NCBI GenBank assembly: GCA_944321725.1
Contig: CALUMI010000019.1
Span: 1 to 44,744 of the forward strand
DNA length: 44,744 nucleotides
Reading direction: 5' to 3'
Origin: an uncultured Muribaculaceae bacterium
Lineage (GTDB): Bacteria; Bacteroidota; Bacteroidia; Bacteroidales; Muribaculaceae
Within the stretch, counting starts at the first letter, position 1; every line of letters starts with the position of its first letter. The position numbers and the translations under genes are program-made. The notes under the pieces are model-generated. The model saw nothing but the letters and a program-made list of their open reading frames with translations. It searched no databases and was not told the DNA's origin. Below, piece after piece: positions 37,040-44,744 of the stretch.

Positions 37040-38587
37040 TTAAAAATATGCCGTGCCCCAGTTGGAGCGGTCAAGGTTGCGGTAGCCTATTGCCTCTTGT
37101 AGATGATAGTCGCGGATTTGTTCGCTGCCGTCAAGGTCGGCAATCGTCCGTGCCACTTTCAGTATGCGGTCGTAGGCGCGGGCCGACATGTTGAGCCGGG
37201 TCATGGCATCTCGGAGTTTTTCCAGTCCCTTTGCGTCGGGACGCGCGTATTCGCGCAACTGCCGTGACGTCATTTGTGCGTTGCAGTGCACATTTTCTAT
37301 TCCTTTGAAGCGTTGTGTTTGCGCTTCGCGGGCTTTCACTACGCGTTCTCTTATTGCGGCACTGTTTTCTGCCGGTGTTTCGGAAGAAATTTCATCGAAT
37401 TCCACAGGTGCCACTTCTATTTGTATGTCTATGCGGTCGAGCAGAGGGCCTGATATTTTGTTCAGATATTTTTGTACTGTGCCGGGCGGACAAATACACT
37501 TTTTTGTGGGATGATTGTAATATCCGCACGGGCATGGGTTCATTGATGCTACGAGCATAAATCCAGCCGGATAATCCACTGTGTATTTTGCCCGCGAAAT
37601 GGTTATGTGGCGGTCTTCGAGCGGCTGCCTCATCACTTCGAGCACTTGGCGGCTGAACTCCGGAAACTCGTCGAGAAACAGTATGCCGTTATGCGCAAGG
37701 CTTATTTCGCCCGGCATGGGGTTTGCGCCGCCGCCAACCAGTGCGATTGGTGATATTGTGTGGTGAGGTGAGCGGAACGGACGTTGTGTCATAAGCATCG
37801 AGCCGCGTTCGAGTTTGCCTGCCACAGAATGTATCTTTGTGGTTTCCAATGCCTCTTGCAATGTGAGAGGAGGCATTATCGACGGCAGACGTTTGGCCAT
37901 CATCGATTTCCCCGAGCCCGGCGAGCCTACGAGCAATATGTTGTGTCCTCCGGCGCATGCCACCTCAAACGCTCTCTTTACGTTTTCTTGTCCTTTCACT
38001 TCTGAAAAATCGTAGTCGAAGTGATTTATTTGCCGGCGGAACATGTCGCGGGTATCGATTTCTGTCGGCTGCAGATTGCATGTGCCGTTGAAAAATCCAG
38101 TGACTTCCAAAAGATTTTCCACACCATATACTTTCAGATTGTTTACAATGGCGGCTTCCATTACGTTGGCTTTCGGCACGATGATGCCTTCCAATCCGTC
38201 TTCTCTTGCTTTTATTGCCATTGGCAGTACGCCTTTTATGGGGAGCACGGAGCCGTCGAGCGACAATTCTCCCATTATCATGTATCTGCCTATCCGGTCG
38301 TTTGCCACTTTTTCGTCCGCGGCAAGTATGCCTGTCGCCAAAGGCAAATCATAGGATGAGCCTTCTTTCTTGATGTCGGCCGGCGACATGTTGACCACTA
38401 TTTGGCGGCGGGGAAAATCAATCCCGCTGTATTTTACGGCGGAGAGTATGCGTTGATAGCTCTCTTTTACGGCTGTATCGGGCAGACCTACTATTGTAAA
38501 TCCGAATCCTTTGTCGACCGACACTTCTATCATCACGGAAATTGCGTCGATGCCATGTACGGCTGCTCCATTGATTTTTACCAGCAT
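37040..38587 (-). CDS. comM: YifB/ComM family AAA+ ATPase (Mg-chelatase-like)
   Basis: AAA+ protein of 515 residues related to ComM, the branch-migration helicase that extends integration of transforming DNA. The N-terminal Lon-protease-like ChlI domain (about 1-170, VGLPDTAVKES) precedes Walker A GSPGSGKSM (221-229) and Walker B LFLDEF with Asp306/Glu307. A zinc-finger-like CPCGYYNHPTKKCICP follows, then the LLDRIDIQIEV and C-terminal lid domain. It is complete, which suggests that natural transformation or another recombination route may operate, but the family is widespread in non-competent bacteria. The DUF4369 lipoprotein gene ends six bases upstream. Confidence 0.93.
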   Translation of the reverse strand: MLVKINGAAVHGIDAISVMIEVSVDKGFGFTIVGLPDTAVKESYQRILSAVKYSGIDFPRRQIVVNMSPADIKKEGSSYDLPLATGILAADEKVANDRIGRYMIMGELSLDGSVLPIKGVLPMAIKAREDGLEGIIVPKANVMEAAIVNNLKVYGVENLLEVTGFFNGTCNLQPTEIDTRDMFRRQINHFDYDFSEVKGQENVKRAFEVACAGGHNILLVGSPGSGKSMMAKRLPSIMPPLTLQEALETTKIHSVAGKLERGSMLMTQRPFRSPHHTISPIALVGGGANPMPGEISLAHNGILFLDEFPEFSRQVLEVMRQPLEDRHITISRAKYTVDYPAGFMLVASMNPCPCGYYNHPTKKCICPPGTVQKYLNKISGPLLDRIDIQIEVAPVEFDEISSETPAENSAAIRERVVKAREAQTQRFKGIENVHCNAQMTSRQLREYARPDAKGLEKLRDAMTRLNMSARAYDRILKVARTIADLDGSEQIRDYHLQEAIGYRNLDRSNWGTAYF

Positions 38588-38593
38588 ACAGTG

Positions 38594-39583
38594 TCAGTGT
38601 TTGGCGTTTTTAATGGCTGACAATGCGTCGTCGGCTGATTGTCCGCGATATATTTGGCGGCCTGTTGAGTCGGCCACGATAATAAAATTCATGCCTTTGA
38701 CGTTGAGGCTTTCAATCGATTTGTCGACCGCTCCGGCGACAGTGCGGTAGTGTTTCCATTCGGTGGAGTCTTTTTTCAACACGGCTCTCCAGCCGGTTGT
38801 GTCGTAGTTGAGGTATATATCGGATATTTCCACCGATTTGCTGTCTAATGATTTGAGTTTTTTGATGTATTCATTGTGCAGCTTGTCTTTGTTGTCGAAC
38901 CAAAAGTACAGCACATTGAATGCTTTGCTTTTGGTGTTTAAAATGACTAAAGAATCGCGGTTGTCGCGTATGCTGAACGGTGTCAGGCGGATGGCGTTTT
39001 CTGTGGCGTTTTGTATGTCGTTGTCGTATAGCGACACTATTTGCTCCGGCTTTGCGCTTTCGTCGACTGTTTCCAACAGTGTGGAGAAATCGCTGCCTGT
39101 GTAGTCGCAGGTAAGCAACAAAGTGCTTACAATGTTTTCGGGATTATTTTTTACAAAGTCGGCAATGGCTTTGTCTGTGCTGTTATGGTCGTTTTTTGCG
39201 AAAGCTGCGGCGTTGTCGCGTATGATGGCGTTCCATTGGTCGTTGATTTCGCTACCTTCTGCGGTGATGTTGTAATTGTCGGCTATCGTTCCGCTTAATT
39301 GTATTGTTTCTCCGTTTTTAATTGCCGTGTGGTTGATGAATTTCATTCTCGACGAGAATATGTAGACTACGGTCAGATTTTCTGAATTTCCCTGCATTGT
39401 GAATTTTCCTCCCACCGATGGTATCCATTGCGAGCTGACTTTTCCGTCGGAGAGGTATACAAATCTCAAGTTCTGCGTACCGGCGTCGTTTAGTTGGCCT
39501 TCGATGGTAAAACTGTCACTTCCGCACGACATGAAAACCAAAGATATGAGAGAAATAAAAATTGTATATAGGATTTTTCTCAT
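38594..39583 (-). CDS. DUF4369-type lipoprotein with thioredoxin-like C-terminus
   Basis: Lipoprotein of 329 residues; lipobox VFMSC. The N-terminal part (FTIEGQLNDAGTQNLRFVYL ... ) resembles DUF4369, a beta-rich domain found before thioredoxin-like domains in Bacteroidota. The C-terminus (VEISDIYLNYDTTGWRAVLKKD ... KGMNFIIVADSTGRQIYRG) looks like a thioredoxin fold. No CxxC pair is present, so redox activity is doubtful. I use ATG 39583 (MRKILYTIF); the frame is open to 39610, but that codon overlaps the -7 box at 39608-39615. It is upstream of comM in the same transcript. Confidence 0.75.
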   Translation of the reverse strand: MRKILYTIFISLISLVFMSCGSDSFTIEGQLNDAGTQNLRFVYLSDGKVSSQWIPSVGGKFTMQGNSENLTVVYIFSSRMKFINHTAIKNGETIQLSGTIADNYNITAEGSEINDQWNAIIRDNAAAFAKNDHNSTDKAIADFVKNNPENIVSTLLLTCDYTGSDFSTLLETVDESAKPEQIVSLYDNDIQNATENAIRLTPFSIRDNRDSLVILNTKSKAFNVLYFWFDNKDKLHNEYIKKLKSLDSKSVEISDIYLNYDTTGWRAVLKKDSTEWKHYRTVAGAVDKSIESLNVKGMNFIIVADSTGRQIYRGQSADDALSAIKNAKH

Positions 39584-39607
39584 CGGGAATGCTGTTTTTG
39601 GTTTCCA

Positions 39608-39638
39608 CAAAATTACAATTTAGCCATAAAAACAGCAA
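39608..39638 (-). promoter_or_regulatory. Promoter of the DUF4369 lipoprotein-comM operon
   Basis: Minus-strand TAATTTTG (39608-39615) matches TAnnTTTG exactly, with TTG at 39636-39638 twenty bases upstream. This is one of the best-formed promoters in the window and fixes the start codon downstream at 39583. Confidence 0.65.
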
Positions 39639-39689
39639 ATATTAATATTAATAAAGGCTTATGCGTCTGTCTGTATCGGTTTAATTGGT

Positions 39690-39697
39690 TAATTTTG
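39690..39697 (+). promoter_or_regulatory. Promoter -7 element of pldA
   Basis: TAATTTTG matches the consensus exactly but lies only six bases before the ATG at 39704. If used, the transcript would start at or next to the start codon (leaderless). No TTG is seen at the -33 position. Confidence 0.4.
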
Positions 39698-39703
39698 CAG
39701 CGT

Positions 39704-40540
39704 ATGAACCGTGTTTTTCTTTTGTTGGTGTTTTTATGCGCGTCGATAGTTTCATACGCGCAGATAACCGTATTGCCTCAGCAAAAGGCTTACGATGCCG
39801 ACAGCATACGTCGCGAGCTCGACAACGGGCCATACTTCACCCTCTATAAGGATAACTATTTCATTGCCGGCACGTCTATAGGCTCTAAGCCCACGAACAC
39901 CAATTCGGATGTCAAGTTCCAGATAAGTATAGCGCAACGCCTAACGAAAAGCACTTTGCCGTTCAACACTTATCTGTATCTGTTCTATTCGCAAAAATGT
40001 ATGTGGAACGTGTTTGAGGAGTCGATGCCGATGCGCGACCTTAATTTCAATCCCGGTATCGGCCTTGCCAAGCATCTTTTTGTAAAGGACCGGTATATAG
40101 GGAAAGTGTCGCTTATCATAGAGCATGAGTCCAACGGGCGCGACGGGGCAGAGTCGCGCAGTTGGAATAAAATATCGCTTGCGAGCAATATTCTTATCGA
40201 CCCGCATTTCATGGTGCACGGGAAAGTGTGGATACCTATTGTTGACGGACAGAACAATAAGGATATTCTTGACTATTCCGGCATCTATCAAATGGGCATG
40301 ACGCTTACATCGCCAAACAACCGTTTTGGCTTTGCGTTAACGCTTATAAAAAGGCGTGGCTGGAATCTCAACTATAATTCTATTTGGGAAATAAATTACC
40401 GTCTTTTTAAAGATGAGAACCAGTATCTTTTCCTTCAATATTACAATGGGTATGGAGAATGCCTGCTTGATTACAATAAATTTCATTCACGTCTTCGGCT
40501 TGGCATTGTGATTAAGCCTAAAATTTTCAGTGAGTTTTAA
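39704..40540 (+). CDS. pldA: Outer-membrane phospholipase A
   Basis: Calcium-dependent outer-membrane lipase that removes acyl chains from misplaced phospholipids. Signal peptide ends near SYAQ (residue 20). The body is a 12-strand-type barrel. The catalytic segment EHESNGRDGAESRSWNK gives His141, Ser143 and Asn155, with the same spacing as His142, Ser144 and Asn156 of E. coli OMPLA. YLYLFYSQKCMWNVF and MPMRDLNFNPGIG are also family-like. ATG 39704 is preferred over the TTG at 39695. The 278 residues match the family. A small lipoprotein gene follows after six bases. Confidence 0.92.
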   Translation: MNRVFLLLVFLCASIVSYAQITVLPQQKAYDADSIRRELDNGPYFTLYKDNYFIAGTSIGSKPTNTNSDVKFQISIAQRLTKSTLPFNTYLYLFYSQKCMWNVFEESMPMRDLNFNPGIGLAKHLFVKDRYIGKVSLIIEHESNGRDGAESRSWNKISLASNILIDPHFMVHGKVWIPIVDGQNNKDILDYSGIYQMGMTLTSPNNRFGFALTLIKRRGWNLNYNSIWEINYRLFKDENQYLFLQYYNGYGECLLDYNKFHSRLRLGIVIKPKIFSEF

Positions 40541-40546
40541 ATCGTT

Positions 40547-40942
40547 ATGAGGAATAGTGCAAATATCATGTGCGTTTTGGTTGTAATGGGCATGACGCTG
40601 TTGTCGTGCGACGGGGTCTATCGTGAAGAGCCGCTGCCTGCCATTGTAGGGCGTTGGTCGCTTGTTGAGCAGGATGGTTTGCCTGTGCCGGGCGGATATG
40701 TCGATTACTATGATTTTTTTGATAACGGCGAGGGGCTTTTCAGCCACTATGATTTTTATGGCAGATTGGTTTCCGACCCTTTCGTTTGGGAGATACGCCG
40801 TTATGGTGAGCTCTGCATACGGTATATGGATTACGGAATAGGGACGTATTTTTATTATTTCGACTGTGATGGGCCATATCTTTATCTGTCTGGCTATCCT
40901 GATTTCTATTATTACGACACTTACGCGAGGATAAGCCGGTAG
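40547..40942 (+). CDS. Small lipoprotein, lipocalin-like size
   Basis: Unrecognised 131-residue protein with signal sequence and lipobox LLSC (Cys21). The mature part starts with a PAIVGRWSL segment, similar to the opening strand of small lipocalin-like Bacteroidota lipoproteins, and is very rich in Tyr, Phe and Asp with alternating strands. An internal ATG at codon 8 could also start it. It is co-transcribed with pldA and ended by a strong hairpin, so it may serve the outer membrane together with PldA; that is inference from position only. Confidence 0.7.
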   Translation: MRNSANIMCVLVVMGMTLLSCDGVYREEPLPAIVGRWSLVEQDGLPVPGGYVDYYDFFDNGEGLFSHYDFYGRLVSDPFVWEIRRYGELCIRYMDYGIGTYFYYFDCDGPYLYLSGYPDFYYYDTYARISR

Positions 40943-40982
40943 CAACAGGGTTGCTGTGGAGGAAATATTTCTTGTCATATAC

Positions 40983-41030
40983 ACAAAAAGCTGGCGAGTG
41001 TTGAATTGAAACTCGCCAGCTTTTTGTAAT
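40983..41030. terminator. Bidirectional terminator
   Basis: A 17-bp perfect stem (left arm 40983-40999, core AAAAAGCTGGCGAGT; right arm 41011-41027) with an 11-base loop and T-runs on both strands. It separates the pldA transcript from the converging pseudogene. Confidence 0.92.
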
Positions 41031-41039
41031 AATTGCTTA

Positions 41040-42541
41040 TCAATGATTGTCTGATTTTATAACTTTTGTGTTGCCAACAATGTAGACACCGCGTGGAAGC
41101 CCGTCTAAAGATGTGGCGTTACTTCGCAAAAGAATGCCGCTCACAGAATATACGTTTGCCGGATGTTCTTCCGAAATAATATCACTGATGCCTGCCGATA
41201 TGCTTACAATATTGGAGAGTGCCGATTCTCCTTGAGCATAAACCACTGTCACCGCATAAGTGCAGTCATTGCGGAAATCAGAATCAACGAATCTGTTAGT
41301 TTCGGTGGTGGCAATAAGCTCTCCGTCGCGGTAGACATTATACCCTACTACTGTCAACGGTTTTCCCTCATAAACGAAATCATCAATAAGGATGCCTGAC
41401 AGATTTGATGTGTAACGGATTGCGAAATATTTGGCGCCGGCAGGAATTTCATAGGTCTTTTGCGTCCAAGTATAGCCTGCTTCCCATTTTTCGAATGAAA
41501 TCAGATTTTTGAGCAAGTCTGCAGTATTATTCGATTCGGTGGAGTAATACACGTAGTAGTCCTCCTGATACTCGGTAAGACTCTTTATGTAGAAACTTAT
41601 TGTTTGTGCGTCGCCTGACAATTCCGGACTTATCAGCCAATCGTCTGTTTCGATGTCCTGTGAGTAATCGTGTACTGTGGCAAAGGCTGCAAGGCACTGG
41701 TTTCCTGAAACGGGAGTAAACACCGGTTCTTGCGAAATATCCATTACAGCGTAGCGGTTGTTGAAAACAATATATGCAAACGGTTCTCCTATGTGTGGAT
41801 ACCACATGGATGTATAAGCGTTGGTAGGCATATTGTCGCCATCGTGTACGCTCCATCCCCCAAAGCCTGAAGTGAGCCACGGGTCATACGAGTCGAAAGT
41901 TTCCTTGACGGAATTTTTTCCACCCTCGATGGCCGTCCATGTCAGTTCAACTCCTTCATCGATGCGTGTAGCCGACAAATCGCCGATTGTGGGAAATGCC
42001 GGCGCTGTTACTGACACATTCAAAATTTCGGTGCTGTTGTCGGCTGTGTTTTCGTCGGCTGTATAATCGACAGTGGCATATATTGGAACAGTTTCATTTG
42101 CGCTAACTGATGGGCTGTAGGCCAAAGTGACCGTTGTTTCGCTGTTTGCTGCCAACTCGTTTATATTTGCCTGTGCTGCCAATTTGTTGGAGGTGTGCAT
42201 TTTGACACACCTCCTGCCAAAAACGAGTATATGCCTACCGGCCATTCTGACTCGTTTGCGTATGTGCTTTCCCACTTGTCGGAATATTCAATTACTCCCC
42301 AAAATTCAGGGCCTCCTTTTATCATTTTCAGAGGTTTTGTCACGGTGTGCTGTATCCCTTTGTTTTTGTGCGAGCGGGGATTGTATGGACTTTTGCCGGA
42401 GGGGCGATATGCTCCGAATTGCGGCATAGAGGTGGTTGGCATGCCGTTGGCGGACGCTGCCAAAACTGTATCACAAGACAGTGACCACATTAAAAGCAAA
42501 ACGAACAAATTCGTTAGCAAAAATTGTTTTTGTTTACCCAT
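41040..42541 (-). pseudogene. Remnant of a secreted anchor-J / sorting-domain protein with internal deletion
   Basis: Two frames belong together. 42541 down to about 42200 encodes a signal peptide (WSLSCDTVLAASA) and a mature N-terminus with EFWGVIEYSDKW and PVGIYSFLAGG, then loses sense and stops at 42161. From about 42190 down to 41040, in a different frame, come a fibronectin-like strand region, a choice-of-anchor J domain (ETFDSYDPWLTSGFGGWSVHDG ... IDDFVYEG), another Fn3-like part and a type IX-style sorting tail (NVYSVSGILLR ... LPRGVYIVGNTKVIK). The central part expected in such proteins is missing. The junction coincides with a 9-bp inverted repeat at 42189-42214. Promoter and tail are intact, so loss looks recent. 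A separate short product from 42541 cannot be excluded. Confidence 0.75.
42189..42214. repeat. Inverted repeat at the pseudogene junction
   Basis: GGAGGTGTG (42189-42197), eight-base loop, CACACCTCC (42206-42214). It falls at the point where the two frames of the pseudogene meet. Confidence 0.8.
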
Positions 42542-42577
42542 TGTACTATAATTTTATTTTTATTACAGTTTTTACAG

Positions 42578-42609
42578 CAAATATATTAAAAAACATACTG
42601 CTTTTCCAA
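42578..42609 (-). promoter_or_regulatory. Promoter of the pseudogene
   Basis: Minus-strand TATATTTG (42578-42585) matches TAnnTTTG, with TTG at 42607-42609 twenty-one bases upstream. The start codon is 37 bases downstream. Confidence 0.6.
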
Positions 42610-42687
42610 TGTGATTCAGGGGTAAAAACTCATGGCGTTACATGGCTCGTTGATTATAATTAGTTGTAATATAAATATTTATTGTTG

Positions 42688-42706
42688 CTATAAATACTTT
42701 TTATAG
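42688..42706. promoter_or_regulatory. Short palindrome in the divergent gap
   Basis: CTATAAA and TTTATAG with a five-base spacer, in the 323-bp gene-free gap 42542-42864 between pseudogene and regulator gene. It is a possible operator. The rest of the gap is AT-rich; a weak plus-strand -7 box (TATCTTTA) occurs shortly before the regulator gene. Confidence 0.3.
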
Positions 42707-42864
42707 TATGAAAATGTAACGGTATATAGCCGGAAAAATTTGATTTATCTCATACGAATTATAATTTAATGCGGTTGTTTTCTCACTTATTATTGTTGAA
42801 TTGTATATTGGAATTTCATATTGCCACCAAATAAGATTATCTTTACAAATATTTTCAATATGCA

Positions 42865-44418
42865 ATGCGTAAACTCTTGAATTTAATAATCATTATACTG
42901 CTTACCGCCTGTTCCTCCCACGAAACTACACGGCGGCAGCTATTAACGGTTGGCTCCTTGTTGCAAGAAGGCTTTTTGGACTCGGCTCAAACAATGCTTG
43001 CAAAAATCAACAGCGGCTCGTTTTCGAATACCGATGATCGCGTTTATTTCGATTTGCTCGGCACTATTGTGGAATACAGGCTGTATAAGCCTGTGACGAC
43101 AGATTCGGTGATAGATCGTTGCGTTGACTACTACGTGAAAGTTGGTGACAATAAAAAATTGTGCGAGGCATTCTATTATCAGGGCATGATAAAATACCTG
43201 CTCGGAAAAACGGATGAGGCTATAGTTTGCTTGAAACAGGCTGAGCAAAAGGTTCGTGAGTCGGATGACATGTCGTTAAAACACAAAATATGTTATGGTC
43301 TGCTCTCTGTTAACTATTCTACTGCCAACTATAATCTTGCGCTGGACTATGCAAGGCGTGAGCTTTTTTATTCGGAGCAAAGCGGCAATAAGGAGTGGAT
43401 AGCCCACGCCTATAATCATTTGTCGTGTGTATATGCCAAAATTGGGAAAAAAGACAGTGCGATATATTACATAAAGAAAGTATTGCCGTACATTCCTTTT
43501 GTGGCGGTAGAAACACAGAGCTACCATTTGTCGAATATCGGATTATATTATTTGCAGATTGCTGACACTGCCAAAGCAAAAGAATATCTTATTCAGTCTT
43601 ACAGAGCGAAACCTATTCCGGAAACCAGCAATCTGCTTGCCGGTATCTTTATTGCCGAGAACAAGTCTGATTCGGCATACTGTGTGTGGAATGCGGCATT
43701 GGGCCAATGCGGATTGGAAGGGCGGTTGAAAATAAAGGAATCGATGGCGGAAAATTTGTATAAGATTGGCCATTACAAAGAGGCAGATTGTGCAATGGCG
43801 GAAATGAAATCGATAAAAGACAGTCTTGCAGTCTTGCGGCAGACCAATGAGGTGCAGCGGCTGCAACTGGACTATGACCACAATATAGCGTTGGAAAAAT
43901 TGGAGCGCATAATATTCTATTGCCTGACAGGATTGGCTGTATTTTTAGTTGTGGCTGCATTTGCAATCACTTACTACAGGTGCAGAATTAAAAGACAAAG
44001 TTACAGCATGGAATTGCTTGTTAATGACTATAAGCAGCGTATCAGCCAACTTGAGGCATCAGGAAAGTCAATGTCGCAAGAAATGACGGAGCTTAAACAG
44101 AAACTTTCTGATGTGGAAGCTCGTAAAATCGATGAGCTTGTGGCTGGAAAACTGCTTTATGAGAGCATACAGCGCGGAGAAACAACCGCACGGTGGAATA
44201 AAACCGATTTCTCAAATTTTATAGCCTATTATCATGTGGTAAATCCTGCCATATTCGAATACTTTAGTTCCCGATACGATAATCTGTCAGCCGGCAACAT
44301 GTTTTTGCTTATTTTGCAAGACATGGGATATGACAATGATAATATACGCAGAATACTTCATTTTTCTCCGAGCGCTTTGCGAGTGGCGCGGTTCAGGATT
44401 AAGAACAAATTAAAATAA
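42865..44418 (+). CDS. Membrane TPR protein with C-terminal HTH-like domain (putative regulator)
   Basis: A 517-residue protein of the Bacteroidota TPR-regulator type. N-terminal signal with lipobox LLTAC (Cys16). TPR-like helix pairs fill about 25-320 (for example EAFYYQGMIKYLLGKTDEAI and LSNIGLYYLQIADTAKAKEYL). A membrane helix is at 349-371, a coiled coil at about 375-425, and the end (475-517, NMFLLILQDMGYDNDNIRRI ... ALRVARFRIKNK) looks like a winged or LuxR/sigma-4-type helix-turn-helix. This suggests periplasmic sensing by TPRs and cytoplasmic DNA binding. The gene diverges from the secreted-protein remnant, which may have been its target. Ligand unknown. Confidence 0.8.
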   Translation: MRKLLNLIIIILLTACSSHETTRRQLLTVGSLLQEGFLDSAQTMLAKINSGSFSNTDDRVYFDLLGTIVEYRLYKPVTTDSVIDRCVDYYVKVGDNKKLCEAFYYQGMIKYLLGKTDEAIVCLKQAEQKVRESDDMSLKHKICYGLLSVNYSTANYNLALDYARRELFYSEQSGNKEWIAHAYNHLSCVYAKIGKKDSAIYYIKKVLPYIPFVAVETQSYHLSNIGLYYLQIADTAKAKEYLIQSYRAKPIPETSNLLAGIFIAENKSDSAYCVWNAALGQCGLEGRLKIKESMAENLYKIGHYKEADCAMAEMKSIKDSLAVLRQTNEVQRLQLDYDHNIALEKLERIIFYCLTGLAVFLVVAAFAITYYRCRIKRQSYSMELLVNDYKQRISQLEASGKSMSQEMTELKQKLSDVEARKIDELVAGKLLYESIQRGETTARWNKTDFSNFIAYYHVVNPAIFEYFSSRYDNLSAGNMFLLILQDMGYDNDNIRRILHFSPSALRVARFRIKNKLK

Positions 44419-44447
44419 ACACATAGCGAGAATACAAAATTGAGAAA

Positions 44448-44497
44448 AGCGTAGCGAACTGACTGAAAAAGTGTTTGTTACGCTATATTTTTCTCTC
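44448..44497 (+). terminator. Terminator of the TPR regulator gene
   Basis: A 12-bp stem (AGCGTAGCGAAC at 44448-44459 with GTTTGTTACGCT at 44473-44484, two G-U pairs) followed by ATATTTTTCTC, 29 bases after the stop. Confidence 0.7.
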
Positions 44498-44636
44498 GGC
44501 AAAAAGCCAAGGAAAACCATAATATAGCCAAACGATGCAAGAGTTCAGTTACCTCATCATTACCATAAGTAATAGAGGCGATTTAGAGCTAAACCGATGT
44601 ATTACACTGTTTTGCATTATGTGTCATAACTGTCTG

Positions 44637-44680
44637 TAACTCACTATGAATTAATTTTGTAACCATAAAAAAGTGAGTTA
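44637..44680. promoter_or_regulatory. Inverted repeat spanning the integrase promoter
   Basis: TAACTCACT (44637-44645) and AGTGAGTTA (44672-44680) are perfect complements. They flank the -7 element and the right arm ends on the first base of the integrase ATG. It could be an operator or part of the element end. Confidence 0.5.
44652..44659 (+). promoter_or_regulatory. Integrase promoter -7 element
   Basis: TAATTTTG matches TAnnTTTG exactly, 20 bases before the integrase ATG, inside the inverted repeat. No clear -33 TTG. Confidence 0.5.
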
Positions 44681-44744
44681 TGCGAAGTACCTTTAAAGTA
44701 TTATTCTACGTAAAGAAAGGTAGCGAGAAGCCTAATGGCAACCT
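44680..44744 (+). CDS. Tyrosine recombinase/integrase, N-terminus only (runs off window)
   Basis: The last 65 bases encode MRSTFKVLFYVKKGSEKPNG and more. This matches the start of the Arm-DNA-binding domain of Bacteroides-type phage-like or conjugative-element integrases. The frame is open to the window end, so the catalytic domain is not visible. The 180-base stretch before it (after the regulator terminator) has no gene. The start of this gene marks the probable left end of a mobile element or genomic island; no tRNA gene or duplicated core is seen here. Confidence 0.75.
   Translation, partial: MRSTFKVLFYVKKGSEKPNGN

Noticed and set aside
42188..42215. Inverted repeat as a terminator
   Set aside because: It lies within coding remnants, has no T tract and coincides with the frame junction.

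Overview
The window reads as a chromosomal segment of a Bacteroidales bacterium (phylum Bacteroidota). Reasons: -7 promoter elements of the form TAnnTTTG, outer-membrane lipoproteins, a TonB-dependent receptor with a carboxypeptidase-regulatory-like N-terminus, a PorZ-like type IX secretion protein, DUF4369 and DUF5689 type proteins, and a cell-division cluster arranged as in this phylum. I cannot fix the family. MurE carries the DNPR motif for meso-diaminopimelate and dapB is present, so the peptidoglycan should contain meso-DAP.

Layout. 1-2.8 kb: gapA, an AlkD-like DNA glycosylase and a Rpn/PD-(D/E)XK protein. 2.9-8.9 kb: a three-gene minus-strand operon of secreted EEP nuclease, TonB-dependent receptor and OB-fold lipoprotein, a plausible nucleic-acid or phosphate-ester scavenging unit. 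9.2-25.9 kb: a tightly packed dcw operon, rsmH-ftsL-ftsI-murE-mraY-murD-ftsW-murG-murC-ftsQ-ftsA-ftsZ, followed by yqeY and serS. It makes lipid II and the divisome; mraZ, murF, murB and ddl are not in it. 26.0-27.0 kb: a rhodanese lipoprotein and a TrmH-type methyltransferase on the minus strand. 27.4-37.0 kb: nadA, leuS, rdgB, porZ-like, dapB, lepB and wbqC on the plus strand. 37.0-41 kb: comM and a DUF4369 lipoprotein (minus), then pldA and a small lipoprotein (plus). 41-44.7 kb is accessory: a decayed secreted anchor-J protein gene, a membrane TPR/HTH regulator diverging from it, and the first codons of a tyrosine integrase running off the right edge.

The most interesting signal is not a gene. 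The plus strand changes from C-over-G to G-over-C at the AT-rich gap of about 27.0-27.4 kb, and it does so whichever strand the genes lie on. That is the signature of a replication origin. The same 0.9 kb holds three copies of a 9-3-9 palindrome (TTATNAACA, three bases, TGTTNATAA) plus extra half-sites, and an A/T-only stretch just before nadA. I propose this as oriC or an origin-linked control region. If so, the dcw operon is transcribed head-on to replication.
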